A DNA stretch of 9,351 nucleotides from an uncultured Chryseolinea sp. Lineage in GTDB: Bacteria > Bacteroidota > Bacteroidia > Cytophagales > Cyclobacteriaceae. The stretch lies in NCBI GenBank assembly GCA_946478915.1, contig CAMLER010000166.1:1-9351 (forward strand), in the 5' to 3' direction. The notes beneath the pieces were generated by a model that saw nothing but the letters and a program-made list of their open reading frames with translations, searched no databases and was not told where the DNA came from. Made by a program: the position numbers and the translations under genes. Below are positions 1 to 6,660 of this stretch, piece by piece; within the stretch, counting starts at the first letter, position 1; each line of letters begins with the position of its first letter.

Positions 1-756
1 CGTATTGCCATATCCACTAACAAAAGCAATTGGTGAAGAATTTTCTTGTTGCTTAACCCGATCTGAAATGAGAATTACAAACCCAGCTCCCTCACCAAGA
101 TTCAGGCCGTTGCGACCGGCATCAAATGGTTTGCACGGATTTGCATCGAGGATCATCAGGCTATTAAATCCATTAAGCGTAAATTGTGAAAGAGCATCAG
201 TTCCGCCTGCGATAACCACATCCAAATGATTGTGTTTGATAAGCCGTATACCAAGGGCGATCGAATTCACTGATGAAGAACAAGCTGTGTTTATCGTTGA
301 TATAAAATTGTTAATTCCCAAATCGTCGGCAATTACCTCAGTTGAACGGCCGCACTCATGGTCAGCTACCTCTCGAAGTCTGCCTTTCTTGTTGTCAATT
401 AAAAATTCCCTGAAGAAATGTTCGGTCTTATCCATCCCCCCGACAGTTGTCGCCGAGATCAGCCCAGTTCTCCACCTTTTTATGTCGATTCGCGAATTCA
501 GAACTGCTTCGCGTGCAGCATGAACGCCCAGCAAAGCTGTGCGCGTAACGTGAGGCTTATGCGCAAGTTTTCCAGCAAGCTCCTCATTTGAGAGCTTTAC
601 TTCTCCTACCGGCAGCTTTCCGGAATGCTTCGTGTCAAATAGTGTGATGTGACCGATTCCTGAAGATTCGGATCTCAGCGACTGAAACCCCTCTTCCACA
701 GATTGTCCGATGGAAGAAATCAATCCGATGCCAGCAACATAAACACGGTCTTCCAA
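1..756 (-). CDS. beta-ketoacyl-ACP synthase, partial (C-terminus beyond left edge)
   Basis: This is the N-terminal 252 residues of a ketosynthase that would perform decarboxylative Claisen condensation on ACP-bound chains in the cytoplasm. The reading frame is open to the left edge. The N-terminal strand VYVAGIGLIS starts at residue 5. The nucleophile motif NTACSSS places the active-site Cys at residue 159. CKPFDAGRNGLNLGEGAG (about 208-225) is a typical thiolase-fold segment. The two catalytic His residues and the Lys would lie past the edge. No ATG exists at the right place. The best start is TTG at 756-754, one base after the stop of the upstream carrier protein gene; CTG at 765 is the only obvious alternative. 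The CxPFDxxRNGxNLGE segment resembles the ketosynthase at 3993-5102 more than the FabB-like one at 7803-9029, so these two look like one subfamily. The family is certain; its exact role in chain extension is inferred. Confidence 0.93.
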   Translation of the reverse strand, partial: MEDRVYVAGIGLISSIGQSVEEGFQSLRSESSGIGHITLFDTKHSGKLPVGEVKLSNEELAGKLAHKPHVTRTALLGVHAAREAVLNSRIDIKRWRTGLISATTVGGMDKTEHFFREFLIDNKKGRLREVADHECGRSTEVIADDLGINNFISTINTACSSSVNSIALGIRLIKHNHLDVVIAGGTDALSQFTLNGFNSLMILDANPCKPFDAGRNGLNLGEGAGFVILISDRVKQQENSSPIAFVSGYGNT

Positions 757-757
757 A

Positions 758-1015
758 TTACACAGGTTGATTAGCCTTGATGTATTCTGCTATTGATTTT
801 ACAGACTTAAAAATCTGCGGCCCATCTTGCGGATTAGCAAGCTTGATATTATAGTGTTGTTGAAGGAGAACGATCAATTCCAGGGCATCTATTGAATCCA
901 GCCCGAGCCCGTCAACAAAAAGGGGCTGGTCATCACCAATATCCTCCGGTTTGAGGTGTTTCAAATTGAGCGCCTCAATAATTTGCCTTTTCAGATCAGT
1001 CATTAACTGTTCCAT
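758..1015 (-). CDS. acyl carrier protein
   Basis: This is an 85-residue acyl carrier protein that tethers the growing chain as a phosphopantetheine thioester. The attachment motif GLDSIDALELI puts the modified Ser at residue 41, followed by the usual acidic helix II. The length is normal for a discrete type II ACP. ATG at 1015 gives a 20-base overlap with the upstream ketosynthase-like gene. ATG at 1003 (Met5, MTDLKRQ) gives an 8-base overlap and is equally plausible. It is clearly different from the second carrier protein at 7545-7802 (DSIDALE against DSLDYID). The E. coli ape cluster also has two ACPs (ApeE, ApeF), so a division of labour, for example starter loading against elongation, is a reasonable inference but is not shown by the sequence. 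The next gene, a ketosynthase, begins one base after its stop. Confidence 0.95.
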   Translation of the reverse strand: MEQLMTDLKRQIIEALNLKHLKPEDIGDDQPLFVDGLGLDSIDALELIVLLQQHYNIKLANPQDGPQIFKSVKSIAEYIKANQPV

Positions 1016-1625
1016 ATTTCAACTGATAAAGTTTTTTTAGTTGAACCGCAGAATGTTCCAGCGCGTTCCCCCTTTCTTTTTTTTCCGCCAAATATAAGAA
1101 AACATCGTGTTGAGCGCCCATTACGTCGACCCATCCAGCAATGCAGGCCTGGGTTTTTTCCATGCCCAGAACCGCTTCGACATACTGATGTATCTGCTGA
1201 ATATCGAAAGAAGGGGTCACAAAAAAAGCATTTTCCCCTTTGAATCCGTGTCTGATGCAGATCTCGCCGGCAACAATATTGGGGAGGGTATAAACAAAAA
1301 GCGCCGGGCTTGCTACCGTTTTGGTCGACTGATGATAACGAATGTCCGCCTCCAGACTTCCATGGGCATTGGACAGTATCAGGGCGATCTGGCCTGGCTC
1401 GTAATCGGACATCAGATTAATTTCTTTGAGCAGGATCTCAGTACCCAAAAATCCCAGTTTTGACGATGGGTCCATCTTATGAAATCTGGGATAATTTACC
1501 GCCACCACCTCAAAAGCGGTATTCAAAAAATCATCCAGTGTTCCGCGCACGTCACGGCAGATCATCTCCCCATCCCTAAAGAGGGATCTATTGCGTATGT
1601 GCGAAAAACTTGTTATGAAATTCAT
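996..1625 (-). CDS. ketosynthase-like protein lacking the active-site Cys (chain-length-factor-like)
   Basis: This 209-residue protein resembles the N-terminal half of a ketosynthase. Visible matches are SNAHGSLEAD (85-94, where ketosynthases carry an S/T-rich GG segment), the run SPALFVYTLPNIVAGEICIR (106-125) followed by HGFKGEN (126-132), and CIAGWVDV (161-168, like the core strand ending in GG). Where the nucleophile motif (xACxS) belongs, the sequence reads FFVTPSFDIQQIH, with no Cys. The C-terminal half, with the catalytic His residues, is absent: the protein ends near half the usual 400 residues with its own TGA. It is therefore unlikely to condense alone. A short ketosynthase-like partner (ApeC with ApeO in E. 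coli ape) suggests a chain-length-factor or scaffold role, by analogy. The start ATG lies 19 bases after the flavoprotein stop behind an A/T-rich leader. The 3' end overlaps the carrier protein gene, suggesting coupled translation. The overall family is fairly sure; function is inferred. Confidence 0.8.
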   Translation of the reverse strand: MNFITSFSHIRNRSLFRDGEMICRDVRGTLDDFLNTAFEVVAVNYPRFHKMDPSSKLGFLGTEILLKEINLMSDYEPGQIALILSNAHGSLEADIRYHQSTKTVASPALFVYTLPNIVAGEICIRHGFKGENAFFVTPSFDIQQIHQYVEAVLGMEKTQACIAGWVDVMGAQHDVFLYLAEKKERGNALEHSAVQLKKLYQLKYGTVND

Positions 1626-1644
1626 TTTTTAAAATATCGGTCGA

Positions 1645-2889
1645 CTATAAGCCAGAGAGCTTTTCCTGTACATCGATTAATTTCGCGAGTCGTTTGATTG
1701 CTGTTCCGTGGTCGCGAACATAGGGATTGGTTTTGTCCCACACGTAGCCCGCCAGCACGGAACATATTTGTCGTTTAATATCTGGATCAGGATTTTTCGA
1801 GAAGAAGACTTTTTCGAGCGTGCCATCGTACCAGGCCATTACAAAGGTCCGGAATGTGTCAACGCCCTGCCTGATGAAATTGGTGTAGTCCGCATCCCAG
1901 TCAACCGTTTCGCCCTTTAGCTTCTTAATTACCAGGTTCGCCGCGCGATGGCTGGATACCGTTGCAAACATGACCCCCGACGAAAAAATAGGATCGAGGA
2001 ATTCTGTGACATTTCCGGTTAGAACAAAGCCTTTCCCATAGAAGCGATCAGTTGTTGCAGACCATGCTTCCAATTTTCTTGGTTCAAAAACCCAATCCAC
2101 TTCTCCAAAACGTTTTTTCAGATACGCATTTCCGTTGATGCAGGTCTTGAACTGATCTGTGGTACTTTCAGGCAAAGTCTTAAAGAAATCGTAACTGCCA
2201 ACAAATCCCAGTGATGTTATCCCTGTCGAAAACGGTATGATCCACGTCCAAACACCTGGCGCATACATGACAGCAATAATGCGGTTTGGCTCGTCGTAAT
2301 TATTCCTATTCGGATCTTTCACGTGGGCAAACACCGCTTTTCTGGGATCCAGGCTTGACGGCTTGTCCAGGTTAAACAATCTTGGTATAACGCGACCATA
2401 TCCGCTCGCATCTACTATAAAGCGTGCTGAAATTTTTTCGATGGTTCCATCCTTGCGCTGAACTGTAGTTTCAGAGCTTTCATCATCCTTGAATTCAATT
2501 GCAGTAACGGTAGTTTCAAAATTTACCGGCACCCCCATTTTCTCCACTTCCGTAATAAGCGTTAAATCGAATTCTGCACGTTGCACCTGCCATGTCCATT
2601 TCCAACCATCGGAGTATTGGTCTGAAAAATTGAAATCCGATATCTTATCACCTTTCATAAACTTCGCTCCTGATTTTTCCTGAAAATTCTTAGCCTTAAT
2701 CGCATCCAGGAATTTTGCATCCTGCAGCACTTCCATGCAGCGCGGCAGCAAACTTTCGCCTATAACAAATCGCGGAAATTTTTCTCTTTCGACAACGCGA
2801 ACCGACAATCCAGCCTGATGAAGCATTGAAGCCGATACAGAGCCAGCAGGGCCCGCTCCTATAACCAATACATCTATCCTCTCTCCCAT
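1645..2889 (-). CDS. FAD-dependent halogenase-like monooxygenase
   Basis: This 414-residue flavoprotein belongs to the FAD-dependent halogenase / PHBH-like group. The Rossmann motif GAGPAG is at 11-16. GESLLP (44-49) is typical of halogenases. QVQRAEFD (101-108) matches the conserved V.R..FD region. VDASGYGR (159-166) and FLDPIFSSGVMFA (297-309) are FAD-binding segments. Residues 214-219 read WTWIIP, an exact fit to WxWxIP, the pattern used to separate flavin-dependent halogenases from ordinary monooxygenases. The context suggests an ACP-bound or free phenolic substrate, with halogenation ortho to the ring hydroxyl; some flexirubins are chlorinated and xanthomonadins are brominated. A catalytic lysine could be K79, by position only. 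Halogenase-like proteins with WxWxIP that do not halogenate also occur, so oxidation or dehydrogenation remains possible. It needs reduced FAD from a separate reductase, none of which is seen here. It lies 29 bases after the methyltransferase gene. Confidence 0.85.
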   Translation of the reverse strand: MGERIDVLVIGAGPAGSVSASMLHQAGLSVRVVEREKFPRFVIGESLLPRCMEVLQDAKFLDAIKAKNFQEKSGAKFMKGDKISDFNFSDQYSDGWKWTWQVQRAEFDLTLITEVEKMGVPVNFETTVTAIEFKDDESSETTVQRKDGTIEKISARFIVDASGYGRVIPRLFNLDKPSSLDPRKAVFAHVKDPNRNNYDEPNRIIAVMYAPGVWTWIIPFSTGITSLGFVGSYDFFKTLPESTTDQFKTCINGNAYLKKRFGEVDWVFEPRKLEAWSATTDRFYGKGFVLTGNVTEFLDPIFSSGVMFATVSSHRAANLVIKKLKGETVDWDADYTNFIRQGVDTFRTFVMAWYDGTLEKVFFSKNPDPDIKRQICSVLAGYVWDKTNPYVRDHGTAIKRLAKLIDVQEKLSGL

Positions 2890-2918
2890 TTTCTAAAAAA
2901 TTTTTTGTTAATAATTTG

Positions 2919-3983
2919 TCACGGTGTGCACACCAAAAGCGTGTGCGAAACGCCTATATAATCTTTTTGATCCACAACGTGGAGCCCGGCACGTTCAACA
3001 AGGCGAACAAAAACTTTCGAGTCATACATCTGACTATTACCATTAGCCATAACTGTGAAGTACAGGGATGTTTGTTGCAATGAGAAAGCAGATGCTTCAA
3101 ACCGTTGACGGTCCCAGAAAGTTTCCAGAATGAATATATGACCTCCAGGATTGAGCGCGGCCTTACAACGCTTTAGGATGGATACAATCTCGTCGTCAGA
3201 AAAGCAATCCAGGAACTGACTCATCCAGATGGCATCAAATCCCTTAGGAAATGGCCCGGACTCATCCAATACGTTTGCTGGGTAAAAAGTGATGCGATCA
3301 CCAAACCCTTTCTTTTGAAAGTCTTCTTTTGCTTTCTCCACATATCCGGGAAGATCCATTATCGTAATCTTTACATCCGGATCGTATTCAAAGCTTTGCA
3401 TTGACCACTTACCAGTATTACCACCGATATCCAACAACTTTTTGGGCTTGTATTGATAAACGTGTGGCAATACTTCCGGAAAAGCATAGTCGGAATAAAA
3501 ATGGTCAAAGGAGAACCAGCTTTTCTTGGCCTTTTCTGGAAGATTGGTAGACAACGCTTCGTATATCGTGTTCCATTTTCCAAAAACCTTTAAACCTTCA
3601 GGCTTTTGATTTTTGATACTATCTTCAAGAAAGTACATTCCATTGTAACATACATCATGTGTAAAGTCCATATTCACCTTCGTTAGTTCGTCGTGAAGAA
3701 TGAAATAGGTGGTCTTTGTAATCTTGTACTTACCATCTTTTAGAACCAGAAGCCCGATGCCAAGTGCTGCTTCCATCAGCACGCGGATGCCATAGGCAGG
3801 AAGGTCAATTTTTTCGGTAACTTCCTCTAGTGTTATGCCCTGGCGATTTGATTCCACTAATGACAAAATACCGCTATCGCGAAGAACTCTTGTTGCCTGG
3901 AACACAAATGGCGCGAAGGTGATCCATTGCGCTTCTTCCTTGGCCTGTAACGCTGAAAGCTTTTCCTTTTCAAAAAAATCCAT
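2919..3983 (-). CDS. SAM-dependent methyltransferase, plant O-methyltransferase-like fold
   Basis: This 354-residue enzyme has the two-domain layout of the Methyltransf_2 group. A winged-helix dimerisation domain (about 15-100, including DSGILSLV and LPAYGIRVLMEAALGIGLL) precedes a Rossmann SAM-binding domain. Motif I is LLDIGGNTGKW (183-193), the acidic loop after strand 2 is IMDLPG (208-213), and FDAIWMSQFL begins at 249. The family's catalytic segment, usually HDWSDE, reads DCFSDD (259-264), so the general-base His is replaced by Asp. This argues against ordinary His-driven O-methylation and leaves C-methylation or altered chemistry open. Flexirubin and E. coli aryl polyenes can carry a methyl next to the ring hydroxyl, so ring methylation is the likeliest job, by inference. 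It sits 9 bases after the ketosynthase stop at 3993 and precedes the halogenase-like gene, consistent with paired ring-tailoring steps. Confidence 0.87.
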   Translation of the reverse strand: MDFFEKEKLSALQAKEEAQWITFAPFVFQATRVLRDSGILSLVESNRQGITLEEVTEKIDLPAYGIRVLMEAALGIGLLVLKDGKYKITKTTYFILHDELTKVNMDFTHDVCYNGMYFLEDSIKNQKPEGLKVFGKWNTIYEALSTNLPEKAKKSWFSFDHFYSDYAFPEVLPHVYQYKPKKLLDIGGNTGKWSMQSFEYDPDVKITIMDLPGYVEKAKEDFQKKGFGDRITFYPANVLDESGPFPKGFDAIWMSQFLDCFSDDEIVSILKRCKAALNPGGHIFILETFWDRQRFEASAFSLQQTSLYFTVMANGNSQMYDSKVFVRLVERAGLHVVDQKDYIGVSHTLLVCTP

Positions 3984-3992
3984 GATCTATAT

Positions 3993-5102
3993 TTAATTCA
4001 CTTTTTGTAGAACTATTGCTGCGTTGCATCCACCAAAACCAGATGCGGTTTTCAGACAAGTCTTCATTTTGATATTCGCTGGTTCCCGGATGACGTTCAG
4101 CGGTTTGCTAACCCCGATCTGATTAAATCCGGCTGTTGCAATCACCTGATCGCGTTTGAGACACTCAGCGCTTAGTATAGTCTCAAGCACGCCGGCAGCA
4201 CCCAATGTATGTCCGAAATAACCCTTCATGCTGTTTACAGGTGTTTCGGCCATGTTCATGATATGGAAAGCTTTTGCCTCCATTTCATCGTTATACAGTG
4301 TAGCCGTACCGTGAGCCGATATAAAATCGATCTCTTCAGGTTTCTTTCCCGCATCTTGCAAAGCCTGACGCATAGCCATTGCGAGTTCCTCTCCAGTCCT
4401 TGAAGGGCCTGAAATGTGGTTGGCATCGTTGCTCAAACCGCCACCTGAGATACATACAGCTGATGAGTCCTTCGCACTTTCGCGTAATCCCAAAACAACA
4501 CCTGCAGCGCACTCTCCAAGATTTATTCCATTTCTTTGAGCATCAAAAGGCCGGCAACGGTCAGGGCTAAGCGCGTGTAGACTTTCAAAGCCAGAAACAA
4601 CGAAACGGCTAAGCACATCCGCTCCGACAACCACAGCATAATCATACTGACCAGCCGAGATCAATCTACCAGCCACGATCATAGCCATAACGCCAGAAAT
4701 ACACGCATTAGAGACCACTAAATGATTTGGAAGACCATAGCTGCCTGCAAGATAGGCTGCAGTCTTATGCAAATGGATTCTGGGGTGATCTGGCACGCCC
4801 TCGTCTAAAAAAGATATGTTTCCTTTAGTGGTAGAGAGAACAAACAGTGTTCGATCTTTTCTTATCGATACTTTTTCCAGCAATTGTTCAATAACACGCT
4901 GACAAAGAACCTCGAACTTTGATGATGAATCAGTATTGCCCAAATAACTCACGAATCCACCATAAAAAGAATGAGTTCCCAGGACATCCTGGCTTATGAG
5001 CTCGATGCCCGAAATACCATCTTGTACTTTTGCAAAGTTTTCCCCTGTGGTAGATCCCAGAGGCGAGACAATACTATCCGCGAGTATCCAGATCTTCTTC
5101 AT
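3993..5102 (-). CDS. beta-ketoacyl-ACP synthase, complete catalytic set
   Basis: This 369-residue ketosynthase is slightly short for the family (about 400), with a compact N-terminal half. The active-site Cys is C134 in SNACISG, the first His is H264 in SAHGTAT, the Lys is K293 in NSMKGYFG, and the second His is H298 in GHTLGAAG. The C-terminal SGFGGCNAAIVL glycine-rich loop is present. The catalytic residues are therefore intact, and it should elongate ACP-bound acyl chains with malonyl-ACP. CRPFDAQRNGINLGE (183-197) resembles the partial ketosynthase at 1-756. Unusual local substitutions are NACIS, where xACxS normally carries Ala or Ser after Cys, and GECAAG, where GEGAG is usual; either could reflect substrate preference. 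ATG at 5102 lies 4 bases after the thioesterase stop. Which elongation or starter step it serves cannot be told. Confidence 0.95.
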   Translation of the reverse strand: MKKIWILADSIVSPLGSTTGENFAKVQDGISGIELISQDVLGTHSFYGGFVSYLGNTDSSSKFEVLCQRVIEQLLEKVSIRKDRTLFVLSTTKGNISFLDEGVPDHPRIHLHKTAAYLAGSYGLPNHLVVSNACISGVMAMIVAGRLISAGQYDYAVVVGADVLSRFVVSGFESLHALSPDRCRPFDAQRNGINLGECAAGVVLGLRESAKDSSAVCISGGGLSNDANHISGPSRTGEELAMAMRQALQDAGKKPEEIDFISAHGTATLYNDEMEAKAFHIMNMAETPVNSMKGYFGHTLGAAGVLETILSAECLKRDQVIATAGFNQIGVSKPLNVIREPANIKMKTCLKTASGFGGCNAAIVLQKVN

Positions 5103-5106
5103 CGTC

Positions 5107-5520
5107 TCAAGTCAGTTTCTGTTTTTTCCTCCATGCATCAAAGAACGGCGGCATGGTAAGTTGAAGCTCGAAAGTTTTTGCATCTACAAAAACCTGACTT
5201 GTTGAGCCAGTGGCGATTTGAGTTCCATTGACTGCGTCCAGGATTCGATAAGAGAAATTGAGTTTAGCTGCAGGAGTATTGATATATATGGTTTCCACAA
5301 CGATGGTGTCTCCATAACGCAGCGGTTTTTTAAAATCACATTGAATTGCGACTACCGGTACGGCTAGGCTATTCCTGTAAAAATCCAGATACGAAATCCC
5401 ATGTTGTTTTCCAAAGTCTTCGCGGGCGTCCTCAAAGTACCGCACATAGTGCCCATGCCAAACGATTCCCAGTGGATCGGCTTCGTTAAATCGTACAGTG
5501 ATTTCAGTAAGATGTTTCAT
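5107..5520 (-). CDS. hot-dog fold acyl-CoA/ACP thioesterase (4HBT/YbgC type)
   Basis: This 137-residue single hot-dog domain carries the 4HBT-type signature. VRFNEADPLGIVWHGHY (9-25) aligns with the catalytic Asp region of 4-hydroxybenzoyl-CoA and YbgC thioesterases, with D15 as the likely nucleophile or base. RYFEDARED (27-35) is the family's central helix. The predicted reaction is hydrolysis of an aryl- or acyl-thioester on CoA or ACP. Aryl polyene clusters carry such a thioesterase (ApeK in E. coli), proposed to release or proofread chains. Its ATG overlaps by one base the TAA of an in-frame tail that follows the exported-protein gene (TAATG at 5518-5522). It is followed 4 bases later by a ketosynthase gene. 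The family call is firm; substrate and proofreading against release are inferred. Confidence 0.92.
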   Translation of the reverse strand: MKHLTEITVRFNEADPLGIVWHGHYVRYFEDAREDFGKQHGISYLDFYRNSLAVPVVAIQCDFKKPLRYGDTIVVETIYINTPAAKLNFSYRILDAVNGTQIATGSTSQVFVDAKTFELQLTMPPFFDAWRKKQKLT

Positions 5521-5588
5521 TATAAGCTTTCGGCTGGCAGCGGACCGTTTACAGCGGTGTACCAGCTGTTGGCTGTATGCTGATCGCT
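5521..5588 (-). other. longest intra-run gap, open in frame after the exported-protein stop
   Basis: This is the only sizeable gap in the ketosynthase-to-ketosynthase run. After the TAA of the exported-protein gene (5589-5591) the same frame stays open for 22 codons and meets a second TAA at 5520-5522. That TAA overlaps the thioesterase ATG by one base. A decoded part reads SWYTAVNGPLPAESL, which looks like ordinary protein. A weak inverted repeat (5551-5555 with 5565-5569, ACAGC/GCTGT, 9-base loop) is also present. The stretch may be the relic or alternative tail of the upstream gene, or simply spacer. I see no promoter element in it. Confidence 0.45.
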
Positions 5589-6221
5589 TTAAACATGTTT
5601 TTTCTTCCAGTTCTCAAATTCCTTCTTCTTAATCTTGGTGAGCACACCGTTTACCGAACCTGCCCAGAAATTGCGCATTCCAAATCCGCTGGGTGGAGCG
5701 GTAAGCCTTTCGGTAAGAAGAACTTCCTTAGTCCCCATATTTACGAAGGTCACCCAAAAAGATCCCTCTTCTATCAGCTTGTTGAAGCTTTCTACATTTA
5801 GCATCATTCCGATGCCCGATTTTCCTTTGAAGTCATATCCACTAATGATCTCCTCCACTGCACCCGGACTGAGATGTACATGATCCTTCCCTTCCGATGA
5901 GATCATCGAAAGCACATCGAGACCGGCATTATGTTCCGTTGTTATTTCTGTTGCATTGGAAACGGATTTTCGTTTGAGCGCAGCAGCGACGTTGTACTTG
6001 TCAGCTTCCTTAACCATCAATTCATTCAGGGCATCTAACAAATGATGAAGATCTGACACGGAACCCAAACGCTCGCGGTCACCAATAAACCTGTCACCGG
6101 AAAAATCCAGCCCGAGCCAGGTGATTTCTGAATTGGGATCAAATATGTCGCTCTTAGATTGAGCGAAAGTCGAAAACGCCAGCAGGAGCGAAGCTACAAA
6201 AACAATTGTCTTGCGATTCAT
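5589..6221 (-). CDS. exported protein of unknown function
   Basis: I do not recognise a named family for this 210-residue protein. It starts with a clear signal peptide: the charged N-terminus MNRK, the hydrophobic core TIVFVASLLLAFS, and a likely signal peptidase I site after A20 (TFA|QS). There is no lipobox Cys, so it should be soluble and periplasmic, or secreted. The mature part begins with EITWLGLDFSGDRFIGDRE (32-50) and ends with a conserved-looking stretch GFGMRNFWAGSVNGVLTKIKKK (179-200), given here only as landmarks. I recall similar WLGxDFS/RNxWA proteins in Bacteroidota, without known activity. It does not look like LolA, although in aryl polyene clusters a LolA-like carrier sits near the thioesterase. 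A role as an alternative periplasmic handler of the pigment is speculation from position. It lies 7 bases downstream of the dehydratase gene. See the adjoining gap for a possible C-terminal extension. Confidence 0.82.
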   Translation of the reverse strand: MNRKTIVFVASLLLAFSTFAQSKSDIFDPNSEITWLGLDFSGDRFIGDRERLGSVSDLHHLLDALNELMVKEADKYNVAAALKRKSVSNATEITTEHNAGLDVLSMISSEGKDHVHLSPGAVEEIISGYDFKGKSGIGMMLNVESFNKLIEEGSFWVTFVNMGTKEVLLTERLTAPPSGFGMRNFWAGSVNGVLTKIKKKEFENWKKKHV

Positions 6222-6228
6222 ATATATG

Positions 6229-6660
6229 CTATGCTTTAGAATTTATCTTGGCAAAAATTCTCATCTCGCACGAACATAACAAATTCCCTTCCTGTTCAAC
6301 TTTTCCCTCTACAACCGTTACATCCAATACCTTATTTGTGATTTTAACAGAAGTCGAAATCCGCGTGTTATGTCTGGGAAGCGAGAATATTTTTAAGTCT
6401 TTCACCGCAGCGATATACCCAATGGGTATCGGAATATTTTTCAATGCACATTGATATCCAACGTGCATCGCAGCTGTTTGCGCGATATTTTCCACCAACC
6501 CTGGTTCTTTGAAATATTCATTTGAAACGAACACGTTGTCCGGTTCAATCATAAGATTAGTAACCGCGTGATGATCGTCAGCTTCCACCAACTCATGAAC
6601 CATAATGATGGGCTCTCGTTGCGGAATGTATTTAGTAATATCGTCGCGGGTTGCTAACAT
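6229..6660 (-). CDS. hot-dog fold 3-hydroxyacyl-ACP dehydratase (FabZ-like)
   Basis: This 143-residue protein has the FabZ/FabA-like hot-dog fold. YIPQREPIIMVHELV (11-25) corresponds to the entry segment IPHRxPFLLVD. EPGLVENIAQTAAMHVGY (52-69) corresponds to the central helix PGxLxxEAMAQ, with E57 matching the catalytic acid. The FabZ GHFP His is not present: the aligned stretch reads SNEYFKEP. Dehydration would create the conjugated double bonds, but this subunit may need a partner, as the E. coli ApeI/ApeP pair suggests. The start chosen is ATG at 6660, which overlaps the acyltransferase gene by 7 bases and gives an N-terminus MLATRDDI. A longer frame opens with TTG at 6672 and would add only 4 residues. 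The dehydratase fold is confident; catalytic competence is uncertain. Confidence 0.88.
   Translation of the reverse strand: MLATRDDITKYIPQREPIIMVHELVEADDHHAVTNLMIEPDNVFVSNEYFKEPGLVENIAQTAAMHVGYQCALKNIPIPIGYIAAVKDLKIFSLPRHNTRISTSVKITNKVLDVTVVEGKVEQEGNLLCSCEMRIFAKINSKA

Noticed and set aside
230..523. Open frame of 97 codons on the plus strand near the left edge
   Set aside because: It lies antisense to the partial ketosynthase, whose active-site motif is on the minus strand.
1107..1463. Open frame of 118 codons on the plus strand
   Set aside because: It is antisense to the ketosynthase-like gene, shows no recognisable domain, and the opposite strand is clearly coding.
2895..2906. A6T6 palindrome between methyltransferase and flavoprotein genes
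   Set aside because: It is a typical A/T-rich spacer ahead of a Bacteroidota start codon; no stem rich in G/C suggests a terminator.
2923..2934. Perfect 12-base palindrome GGTGTGCACACC
   Set aside because: It falls in the last codons of the methyltransferase (Val-Cys-Thr-Pro), so it is better explained as coding sequence by chance.
5589..6221. LolA-like carrier identity for the exported protein
   Set aside because: Size, signal peptide and position would fit, but no LolA-like sequence features are seen; left as unknown.
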